Source: CAYJEQ01 sp964369235 (GTDB lineage Bacteria > Bacillota > Clostridia > Oscillospirales > Ruminococcaceae). Taken from it: DNA of 57,715 bases. Positions 51,278 to 57,715 of the stretch are shown one piece after another. The DNA is taken from the NCBI GenBank assembly GCA_964369235.1, contig CAYJEQ010000008.1, forward strand, positions 1-57,715, given 5' to 3'. The translations under genes were made by a program, and so were the position numbers. The first letter of the stretch is position 1; each line of letters begins with the position of its first letter. Under the pieces are notes generated by a model. The model had not been told where the DNA came from, made no database searches, and saw nothing but the letters and a program-made list of their open reading frames with translations.

Positions 51278-51679
51278 TTGTAATTACCTCCAAAAATATA
51301 TAGTGTAATTTATCATACCATATATTTAAAGGTTTAAAAAGCCTTTGCATAGAAATTTTAAAAAAAATATGAAAAAATATAGATTATTTTATAAAAATTG
51401 AAGTTTTTGCTAACAAAACCCATAAGTGGAGGGGATGTTTACTTGACCTTTTTTTCCTATTGGTTTACAATATAATGGTATAAATATGTTATTTTGTAAA
51501 ATGTGATTTATCACTGTTAAAATTTACTGTTTTAAGAGGGATAATAGTTTGGAACAAAGTTTCAAACACATGAATTTATTCATGTTAGTTTTTGTGTTTT
51601 CGGTAAATACTATAATCGAAATTTTGTGGCGAGGAAAGTCACAATAGCGTAAAACATCAAGAAAGGAATAAAGATTATT
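51278..51679. promoter_or_regulatory. Divergent control region of the aldo/keto reductase and rpe genes
   Basis: Two dyads lie upstream of rpe: TTTGGAAC-AAA-GTTTCAAA (about 51549-51566, one mismatch) and ACATGAAT-TT-ATTCATGT (51568-51585, perfect). TATAAT occurs at 51611-51616, 26 bp after the second dyad, and a further one at 51471-51476. No -35 box is at an ideal distance. No gene is seen in this 402-bp stretch. Confidence 0.45.
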
Positions 51680-52339
51680 ATGAGTATTTTAATTTCACCG
51701 TCAATGCTTTCCTGTGATTTTTCTAAGATGGGAGCAGAGGCTGCCTCAATGGTAGAGGCTGGGGCAGATATGCTACACCTTGATATAATGGACGGACATT
51801 TTGTGCCTAATCTGACATTTGGCGCCCCTATTATTAAATGTCTAAGACCTGTTACTGATATTATATTTGACACCCATTTAATGATATCTAATCCAATAGA
51901 TTATATAGAGGATTTCGCAAAAGCTGGCTCGGATATAATTACATTTCATATTGAGTCAAATAGTGATGTGGCAGAAACCATTGCTAAGATTAAATCCCTA
52001 GGGGTAAAAGCTGGTATTTCCATTAAACCTAAAACACCTTGGCAGGCTGTACTACCGTATTTAAAGGACTTAGATATGGTGCTAGTAATGACTGTGGAGC
52101 CAGGTTTTGGTGGACAGAAGTTTATGGCTGATATGATGGATAAGATTATAAATATAAAGTCAGCGTCCCTAGAAATAGGCAAAACAGATATGCTAATACA
52201 GGTAGACGGTGGCATCTCTAAAGACACAGCAAAAACCGTAGTAGAGGCGGGTGCTAATGTACTTGTAGCAGGCTCAGCACTATTCTCACAGCCAGATTAC
52301 AAAGAGGCAATTACCCAGCTAAGAGCTTCTGTGAAATAA
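51680..52339 (+). CDS. rpe: Ribulose-phosphate 3-epimerase
   Basis: A 219-residue TIM-barrel enzyme that interconverts ribulose 5-phosphate and xylulose 5-phosphate in the pentose phosphate pathway. It shows SPSMLSCDF at the start, HLDIMDGHFVPNLTFG with metal-binding His and Asp, FDTHLMISNP, VMTVEPGFGGQKF and the phosphate-binding VDGGISKDTA and VAGSALF segments. Length is standard. AAAGGA lies 12 bases before the ATG. It is a single gene convergent with the MecA-like gene. Confidence 0.96.
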   Translation: MSILISPSMLSCDFSKMGAEAASMVEAGADMLHLDIMDGHFVPNLTFGAPIIKCLRPVTDIIFDTHLMISNPIDYIEDFAKAGSDIITFHIESNSDVAETIAKIKSLGVKAGISIKPKTPWQAVLPYLKDLDMVLVMTVEPGFGGQKFMADMMDKIINIKSASLEIGKTDMLIQVDGGISKDTAKTVVEAGANVLVAGSALFSQPDYKEAITQLRASVK

Positions 52340-52346
52340 TTATATC

Positions 52347-52916
52347 TTATCCTAGGTAATAAGCTATTTTATCAATGGCATTATGGCTAATTATCTGAGT
52401 GCCGTATTCTTCCACATAGGCTGTGGAGATTTCGTCCTGACCAATTATAGGAGCAAATTCCTTTAAAAAGTCCACAGTTAAACCTTCCCCAGAATCTAGA
52501 GGATATATAGTTAACAGATAATTTGTGTGTATTTTGTACACTGTGCTATTAAATATACGGTGGCAATATCTATTAAATAGGCACAGGGAGGCTTTTATTA
52601 AATCCTCCATATTATCAAAGGCAAATACTGCTGGCTGACAAACAGCTACAATTTGATTGTCATCTAGACTATAGGAATACACAGCAGTAATATATACCGA
52701 AACCCCATCCTTGGTAGGGGTGATTTCGATAAATAGTTTACTTTTAGGATGGTCAAAATTTTCCTGAGTTTTAGCTATGTCTAAAATATTTGTAATAAGC
52801 TCTGGGGCAGCTTTTTTGCCTAGCATTAGTTGTGATAGGGTAATCCCTTGTGATTTCATATCTTCACAGGATAGGATTACTAGCAGTTTATTTCTATCTA
52901 TCAGTTTAAAAACCAT
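52347..52916 (-). CDS. MecA-like adaptor protein
   Basis: A 189-residue acidic protein resembling MecA, which hands substrates to the ClpCP protease. The N-terminal module (FKLIDRNKLLVILSCEDMKSQ with GITLSQLMLGKKAAPELI) matches the MecA substrate-binding part. A middle stretch LFIEITPTKDGVSVYITAV fits the family, and the C-terminal module has the ALCLF-like LIKASLCLF and late EYGTQIISHNAIDKIAYYLG. Overall similarity is distant, so its partners may differ. It is divergent from the Rnf-like cluster with only 53 bp between them. Confidence 0.75.
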   Translation of the reverse strand: MVFKLIDRNKLLVILSCEDMKSQGITLSQLMLGKKAAPELITNILDIAKTQENFDHPKSKLFIEITPTKDGVSVYITAVYSYSLDDNQIVAVCQPAVFAFDNMEDLIKASLCLFNRYCHRIFNSTVYKIHTNYLLTIYPLDSGEGLTVDFLKEFAPIIGQDEISTAYVEEYGTQIISHNAIDKIAYYLG

Positions 52917-52969
52917 AGGTAGTATCCCCTTTCAGCAGTAAGGATTAATAACAATTAGGAGGTGAGGGT

Positions 52970-54046
52970 GTGTTTAAGCTAAAACTTGGTAAGGGCATAT
53001 CACTGGATCAGTGCAAAGAACCAGCACTGTCCAAAGCGTATAAGGATTATATTGATGAAACTAAGGATATTTCCTATATAAATGGCAAAGAGGAAAATTT
53101 TAATATAGATAAGCTATCTTCTGATGGTATAATATCTATCTGCAAAGAGGCAGGTATTACCGATGAGATAGATGGAGCACCTTTACATGATAAAATAAAA
53201 AAAGCTAAAAACTCAAAAGTCCACCAAATAATAGTAAGTGCAGTGGACGATCAGCCCTATATATCTAATCAGACAAATGTATTATTACAGCGTTCTGATT
53301 TGGTAATAGGAGGTATAGAGATACTGTGTAAAGCTTTAAATTTAGATGAAGTCCATATAGCTGTTTACAAAAATATGGGTGATATAGATAGTAGGATACC
53401 TAGATCCCTAAATAAAATACCTGTGAAAAAAGTAGACGGTAAATACCCTATACACAGTTCCACAACGGATTTATTTAGCAGTAAAGGTGCACTAATTGTA
53501 AGTGCTACATCAGTAGCTCATCTACACCGAGCAGTAACACAGGGGAGAAAACAGACTACAGCATTTATAACAGTGGCAGGAAGTAGTATATACACTCCGA
53601 TTAATATGGAAGTTCCACTGGGTATGTCAATTGCCAGTATACTACAGCGTTGTAGCTTAAAATATGAGCCAGATCGTATTGTAGTAGGTGGCTCTATGAC
53701 GGGGCAGAGTATTGCTAATACAGAAACCACAGTAATCAGCCCTACAACTAAAGCAGTTTTAGCATTTAAAGAGCATATAACTGGTTGGGAGAGATCCTGT
53801 ATAGGATGTGGTAGATGTATTGACAACTGCCCAGAAAATCTCGCCCCAATGTATATATATAAATTTATTGAAAACAGACTATATAAGTCAATCAGAAAAC
53901 AAGATATTCACAACTGTACCTGTTGTGGGGTGTGTAGCTATGTGTGTCCAGCCAAACTGGATTTATCAAATAGTATATTTAATTTTAGCAGAACACATCG
54001 CAGTATCTTAGAGGAACAGAAAATTCGTAAATATAAGAGAAAATAA
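52970..54046 (+). CDS. RnfC-like protein with degenerate NADH/FMN site
   Basis: A 358-residue RnfC homologue, GTG start behind AGGAGG; canonical RnfC is about 440. The C-terminal half is well kept: an SLBB-like region, then VVGGSMTGQSIA in place of GGPMMG, and two [4Fe-4S] motifs CIGCGRCIDNCP and CTCCGVCSYVCP. The N-terminal barrel-sandwich domain is mostly missing. The usual glycine-rich motif (AGIVGxGGAxFPTHVK) reads AGITDEIDGAPLHDK, and the following NxAECEPY reads SAVDDQPY. It therefore probably does not oxidise NADH. It is the first gene of a tight operon with RnfD-, RnfE- and RnfA-like genes. Confidence 0.85.
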   Translation: MFKLKLGKGISLDQCKEPALSKAYKDYIDETKDISYINGKEENFNIDKLSSDGIISICKEAGITDEIDGAPLHDKIKKAKNSKVHQIIVSAVDDQPYISNQTNVLLQRSDLVIGGIEILCKALNLDEVHIAVYKNMGDIDSRIPRSLNKIPVKKVDGKYPIHSSTTDLFSSKGALIVSATSVAHLHRAVTQGRKQTTAFITVAGSSIYTPINMEVPLGMSIASILQRCSLKYEPDRIVVGGSMTGQSIANTETTVISPTTKAVLAFKEHITGWERSCIGCGRCIDNCPENLAPMYIYKFIENRLYKSIRKQDIHNCTCCGVCSYVCPAKLDLSNSIFNFSRTHRSILEEQKIRKYKRK

Positions 54047-54061
54047 CAGGAGGACTAGCCC

Positions 54062-55063
54062 TTGGAATTAACCAAACACTCACCGCCCCATGTGCGGATA
54101 CAAGATAGAGTAAGTACATTTTCCATAGATGTGCTTATAGCCATATTAGCAGTATATGCTATGTCATATTATTACTATGGCATGAGGGTAGTAATGCTGG
54201 GATTTTACAGTGTAATTACCTGTATCATACTGGATATGTTTTGTGTAAAACTAGCAGGTAAAAGCATAAACCCAAAAGATATGTCTCCAGTAATAACGGG
54301 GCTTATTATAGTATTATTTATGCCAGCCTCCATATCGGTGGTGGCAGTAGTTACTGCAGCTACCTTTGCAATGGTGGTGGCAAAGCATCCATTTGGAGGA
54401 TTGGGGGAGAATATATTTAACCCAGCAGCTGCAGGGATAGCCTTTACTATTATATGCTGGCCTACAGAAATGTTCTCCTATCCGGCACCACTTACTCAGC
54501 TACCTTTAGACTTTGTAGTGGAGTTTAGATCGGTAGTAACAACTATACGCACATTAAAATTAGGTGGTATCCCTGTACTAAACTACAATGAAATGCTCTT
54601 TGGTAATTTTGCTGGAGCGTTGGGTGGAACCTGTATATTAGTATTAGTAAGTTGTTTACTATACCTATTAATTAGAAAAACAACCCATATACTAACATCA
54701 GGATCATATCTATTATCCTGTGCTTTAATAGCAGTAATTTTCCCAAGAAATGATATGGAAATGATACAGTCTCTAGCTTATGAGCTAATGAGTGGTACAC
54801 TGCTATTAGGTGCAGTATTCTTACTATCAGATCCAGTAACCTCCCCTAAGTTAAAACTCTCTAGATTTATCTATGGTTTTTCCACTGGGGTGGTGGTGAT
54901 GATTTTTAGACATCATGGAAGTTTTGATGATGGTGTGGTATTTGCAATACTGTTATCTAACTCCTTTGTATGGATGATTGATCAGTACAGCCTTCAAATA
55001 ATGAGGAAATGGAGGAGAAGAGAAAAAAATGAAACTGCAAAAACTAAGAAATTATCGAAATAG
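54062..55063 (+). CDS. RnfD-like membrane protein without the flavinylation motif
   Basis: A 333-residue membrane protein, TTG start behind GGAGG. It begins SPPHVRIQDRVSTFSIDVLIA as RnfD does and has the family hallmark HPFGGLGENIFNPAAAGIAF. Canonical RnfD/NqrB then carries SGATPL, whose threonine bonds FMN covalently. The corresponding stretch here reads SVVTTIRTLKLGGIPV, with no S/T-GAT. Further on GALGGTCILVLVSC and LLGAVFLLSDPVTSP match the family. The tail is basic. Its end overlaps the RnfE-like gene by 35 bp. FMN, if bound, is probably not attached in the known way. Confidence 0.87.
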   Translation: MELTKHSPPHVRIQDRVSTFSIDVLIAILAVYAMSYYYYGMRVVMLGFYSVITCIILDMFCVKLAGKSINPKDMSPVITGLIIVLFMPASISVVAVVTAATFAMVVAKHPFGGLGENIFNPAAAGIAFTIICWPTEMFSYPAPLTQLPLDFVVEFRSVVTTIRTLKLGGIPVLNYNEMLFGNFAGALGGTCILVLVSCLLYLLIRKTTHILTSGSYLLSCALIAVIFPRNDMEMIQSLAYELMSGTLLLGAVFLLSDPVTSPKLKLSRFIYGFSTGVVVMIFRHHGSFDDGVVFAILLSNSFVWMIDQYSLQIMRKWRRREKNETAKTKKLSK

Positions 55064-55679
55064 CTCTAATATTCTAGCTGGGATTTTTTATAAAAATCCA
55101 CTGATAGTGCTAGGTCTTGGGGTTAGCTTTGCTGTTGGTGCAGCAACTAGCCTACAGCATTCACTGGCAATAACAATTGCCATCTATGCAACCCTTATTC
55201 CTACAGCATTAATATCTTCTCTAATGCCTAAATACCTTCCCTCCTATGTGAAAAATATTATGCTAGCCCTAATATCTGCCATAGGTCTACTGCTGGCAAG
55301 CTTTCCTATAGGAAGTATATCCCCTACAATATTTGACTCACTGGGTATATATTTTCCTCTACTAGCTCTAAACTCTCTAGTTGTATCTAAATACATTCAA
55401 CATGGTGTGGTAGGTAATCACTCTATTGCTATTGTAGATGCTATGAAAACAGCTACAGGTTATTCTCTTGCTCTGCTATTAATCGGAGCATTAAGAGAGT
55501 ATATAGGCAGTGGCACCATTATGGGTGTAGCTACTAATAGTCCTATAATTCTGCCAGCTACATTACTACCCTTTGCAGGCTTTATTATTACTGGATTTTG
55601 CGTTGCTTTCTTTAGGGTGCTAGAGCGTCTAATTCGTGCTAAAATTTACCGTGATAGTAGGAAAGAGGAGGTAAAGTAG
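55029..55679 (+). CDS. RnfE-like (Rnf-Nqr domain) membrane protein lacking the cluster cysteine
   Basis: A 216-residue protein with six predicted spans. FYKNPLIVLGLGVSFAVGAA aligns with the RnfE/NqrD block NPVLVQLLGLCPTLAVTT, but the conserved cysteine of GLCP is replaced (GLGVSF). This cysteine helps hold the intramembrane iron-sulfur cluster in Rnf and NQR. The later FPLLALNSLVVSKYIQHGVV corresponds to the second conserved half. GGAGG precedes the ATG, inside the 3' end of the RnfD-like gene. It is one base from the next gene, so the two are coupled. Confidence 0.83.
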   Translation: MKLQKLRNYRNSSNILAGIFYKNPLIVLGLGVSFAVGAATSLQHSLAITIAIYATLIPTALISSLMPKYLPSYVKNIMLALISAIGLLLASFPIGSISPTIFDSLGIYFPLLALNSLVVSKYIQHGVVGNHSIAIVDAMKTATGYSLALLLIGALREYIGSGTIMGVATNSPIILPATLLPFAGFIITGFCVAFFRVLERLIRAKIYRDSRKEEVK

Positions 55680-55680
55680 T

Positions 55681-56265
55681 ATGATGAATTTTTTTGTAAC
55701 ACTTCTTACTGCCATGGCTGTAGAAAATGTAATCTTCGCCAAAGGTCTAGGATCAAGTAAATTTGTTTTTGATATAAACAAACTGAGAACTGCTATAAAA
55801 TTCGGTGGCATTGTAACTTTAATAACAACAGTAGCTTCACTAATTAGCTATTATATAAATAGTATGACACAGCAGATGGGACTTAGACTATATCACCGTG
55901 GAATATTATTTATAATTGCAGTTTGTATAGTCTATGGAATAAGCTGTTTTATCCTAAGAAGAAGAAATCTTCTAGTGTTTAGACGCCATAGATTAATACT
56001 GGCACTGGCTTCATTTAACCCCTCAGTACATGGAGCACTACTACTAGCAGCTACCCACAGTCTTTCCCTATGGGATACTATTGCATATTCACTAGGCTCA
56101 GGTATAGGCTTTACAGTGGCACTAGTTTTAATCTATAATTGTAAAAGACGAATCGCAATATCAAAAGTTCCTAAAACCTTTAGAGGATTACCTATTTCTT
56201 TAATATATATAGGAATATTAAGCCTTGCAATTTACGGGCTGATCGGCTATCAACTACCATCATAA
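55681..56265 (+). CDS. RnfA-like (Rnf-Nqr domain) membrane protein lacking the cluster cysteine
   Basis: A 194-residue protein with six predicted spans. The segment VENVIFAKGLGSSKFV lies where RnfA has NNFVLxQFLGICPFLGVS; the cysteine is missing. The second half has LASFNPSVHGALLLAATHSL and GIGFTVALVLIYNCKRRI..., then VPKTFRGLPISLIYIGILSLAI, which matches the RnfA C-terminus. It overlaps nothing but starts one base after the RnfE-like stop. RnfA and RnfE are pseudo-twofold partners in Rnf, and here both have lost the same residue. Confidence 0.83.
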   Translation: MMNFFVTLLTAMAVENVIFAKGLGSSKFVFDINKLRTAIKFGGIVTLITTVASLISYYINSMTQQMGLRLYHRGILFIIAVCIVYGISCFILRRRNLLVFRRHRLILALASFNPSVHGALLLAATHSLSLWDTIAYSLGSGIGFTVALVLIYNCKRRIAISKVPKTFRGLPISLIYIGILSLAIYGLIGYQLPS

Positions 56266-56287
56266 ACTTAGGAAGGGCTATAACTAT

Positions 56288-57493
56288 ATGAAAAACAATG
56301 GGCGAAAGATTAAACGATATAATAATATATACAGTAGAAATACCCCTGGTAAAATTTTTATAAAAACTTTATCAGTATTAGTTTTGATAGCAGTAGCAGG
56401 AGGTATAGGTTGGAGTTTATATCCACCTATCTACAATATGATTGTAGGTGATGGAACAGAGGAACCTAAATCTAGCTCATCAGAAAGCTCTCCACAACCT
56501 GAACAAGAAAATATAGTGGTAGATCCTGATAATACACTAGAAGAAACCACCCAGCCAGCTGTTACCCAAAGCCCAGTGGAGCATCAGTTTAATCTAGATA
56601 GTATAAAATATCTCACAGTAGAAACTGTAACAAATCCTACTGCACTTACAGGTGTTATTGAGGATTTAAAGTCACAGAACATCACTGCTGTAAATATACA
56701 GATTAAAGCAAATGGTGGTAATGTATATATCCCCACAGATATTGCCCTAGGACAGCAGGCTATACAGCCAGAAGCAGAGGAGTATCTCAAAGGCATAGAA
56801 ACACTTAAATCAGCAGGTTTTACCATTGTAGGAACTATAGATGCCTTTGACGATAACCTAGCAGCCAAGCAGATTACCGATGAGGCAATATATTATCAAA
56901 ATAGTGGTGTGCCCTGGATTGATCGTTCAGTAGCTAATGGAGGTACTCAGTGGTTAAATCCATATAGCCCCAAAGCAGGAGAGTATATAACAGATTTAGC
57001 AGTAGAGGCAGTGGAGTTAGGGGTAGATGTAATAGTATATACAAGTTTTCACTTCCCTAAGGGTGAGGCTTTAGAATCAGCTAACTATGGCGCAGTAGCA
57101 ACTACCACTAAAAGTGAGGCACTAGGTAATTTAGGTAATAGTGCTAAAACAGCAATAGAGGCTGTAGGTGGCAAGATGTATATCCATGTATATGGGGTAG
57201 ATATACTGTATCCACTGAGCACATGGTATGGTGGGGAGATAACACAGGTAATAGATGAAAATCTATGGCTGGATATGTCATTAATAGGAATAACAAGCTC
57301 TATGGATCCTGTAATAACTAGCGAAAGTATCCTTAATCTAGCAGCTACAGTTAATAGAGATAGTTCAGTAGTGGTTATAAATAATGGTAATATAGTAACA
57401 GGAGCACTGTACACATCTAGTCAGATAGAGGAAATAGAAACAGTGGCAGGGACGATAGGTTTTAAGGAAATATCTCTTAGAGATATAGGATAA
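56288..57493 (+). CDS. Membrane-anchored DUF4015-like putative glycoside hydrolase
   Basis: A 401-residue protein with a basic cytoplasmic start, one span (about residues 26-48), a Ser/Pro/Glu-rich linker of about 50 residues and a TIM-barrel-like outside domain. Similarity to DUF4015 is seen in VNIQIKANGGNVYIPTD and in WLNPYSPKAGEYITDLAVEA-VELGVDVIVYTSFHFP. In the family the last strand usually reads like IQFDYVRFP, with acidic and aromatic residues near the active site; here it is VYTSFHFP, so catalysis is doubtful. It follows the RnfA-like gene by 22 bp and is probably the operon's last gene. Confidence 0.7.
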   Translation: MKNNGRKIKRYNNIYSRNTPGKIFIKTLSVLVLIAVAGGIGWSLYPPIYNMIVGDGTEEPKSSSSESSPQPEQENIVVDPDNTLEETTQPAVTQSPVEHQFNLDSIKYLTVETVTNPTALTGVIEDLKSQNITAVNIQIKANGGNVYIPTDIALGQQAIQPEAEEYLKGIETLKSAGFTIVGTIDAFDDNLAAKQITDEAIYYQNSGVPWIDRSVANGGTQWLNPYSPKAGEYITDLAVEAVELGVDVIVYTSFHFPKGEALESANYGAVATTTKSEALGNLGNSAKTAIEAVGGKMYIHVYGVDILYPLSTWYGGEITQVIDENLWLDMSLIGITSSMDPVITSESILNLAATVNRDSSVVVINNGNIVTGALYTSSQIEEIETVAGTIGFKEISLRDIG

Positions 57494-57593
57494 AAGGATA
57501 GCCACCCACCCATTGGTTACCCTTGCTAATTAGTCTAAAATATGGTGAATTTGAAAAAAATTATATTTTTCTAAAAAAATTATGAAAAACCTA

Positions 57594-57622
57594 TTGACGA
57601 AATAGTGGTAGTATGTTATAAT
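57594..57622 (+). promoter_or_regulatory. Promoter of tRNA-Ser
   Basis: TTGACG (57594-57599) and TATAAT (57617-57622) are 17 bp apart, ending 23 bp before the tRNA. Confidence 0.85.
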
Positions 57623-57645
57623 AATTTTCGTTGATAAAACGAAAC

Positions 57646-57715
57646 GGAGAGATGTCCGAGTGGTTTAAGGAGCTGGTCTTGAAAACCAGTGACTCGAGAG
57701 AGCCGTGGGTTCGAA
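57646..57715 (+). tRNA. tRNA-Ser (anticodon TGA), partial
   Basis: The sequence GGAGAGATGTCCGAGTGG starts a class II tRNA. The anticodon stem-loop CTGGT-CTTGAAA-ACCAG carries TGA, which reads TCA-type serine codons. A long variable arm (GACTCGAGAGAGCC) follows, then GTGGGTTCGAA of the T arm, where the window ends. About 20 nt of the T and acceptor stems are missing. Confidence 0.95.

Overview
The window looks like a chromosomal segment of a low-GC, anaerobic, motile Gram-positive bacterium of the class Clostridia. The species cannot be named from the sequence. Supporting signs are AGGAGG/AAAGGA ribosome sites, a T-box leader on thrS, FeoAB, Rnf-related membrane proteins, an aldo/keto reductase with ferredoxin-type clusters, a single-chain glyQS, a short proS, and motility-linked genes (a chemotaxis receptor, a YjfB-like protein, a c-di-GMP phosphodiesterase). 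Codon use is strongly biased to CTA, ATA and AGA. A run of ten Ns inside the Na/Pi cotransporter gene shows this is a scaffolded draft assembly.

Layout. 1-754: truncated family-5 solute-binding lipoprotein. 1091-3253: alkylation-repair operon (alkA-adaA-ogt plus an ABM-fold protein). 3964-6249: lipoprotein, ECF sigma factor and anti-sigma-like membrane protein. 6644-8855: SulP transporter and glutaminase. 9148-12555: TetR regulator with a clear operator, TauE-like exporter and ftsH. 12875-15656: DHFR-fold protein and T-box-controlled thrS. 15733-21330: complete Dpp/Opp peptide ABC operon. 21659-26149: class 3 lipase, feoAB, CPA1 antiporter. 26328-32591 (minus strand): YitT, DegV, Rrf2 regulator, glyQS, DUF4956 and VTC-domain proteins. 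33006-33529: small unrecognised, possibly foreign genes. 33725-41229: proS, ilvE, an orphan ABC ATPase, DedA, Na/Pi cotransporter, GNAT acetyltransferase. 41601-46322: chemotaxis receptor, GGDEF-EAL protein, YjfB-like protein. 46503-51277: BMP/nucleoside-type ABC importer lacking its binding protein, behind an aldo/keto reductase. 51680-52916: rpe and a MecA-like adaptor. 52970-57493: an Rnf-like cluster. 57646 to the end: partial tRNA-Ser.

The most unusual coding region is the Rnf-like cluster. It has homologues of RnfC, RnfD, RnfE and RnfA but no RnfG or RnfB, and most residues known to carry electrons in Rnf look lost: the glycine-rich NADH/FMN motif of C, the flavinylation motif of D, and the membrane cysteines of E and A. 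Only the two [4Fe-4S] motifs of C remain. A DUF4015-like membrane-anchored protein with an altered active-site strand follows in the same operon.

The non-coding DNA is unusually rich in palindromic repeats. Four kinds can be separated: (1) a structured cassette of about 115 bp, in three copies, that ends in the ribosome site and start codon of unrelated genes; (2) REP-like hairpins flanked by GGTTCTATA-type ends; (3) TATAATAAACAC...GTGTTTATTATA inverted repeats, including three tandem 137-bp units; (4) single large elements, namely a 274-bp element with 17-bp terminal inverted repeats and a CTAG duplication, and a run of six hairpins upstream of glyQS.
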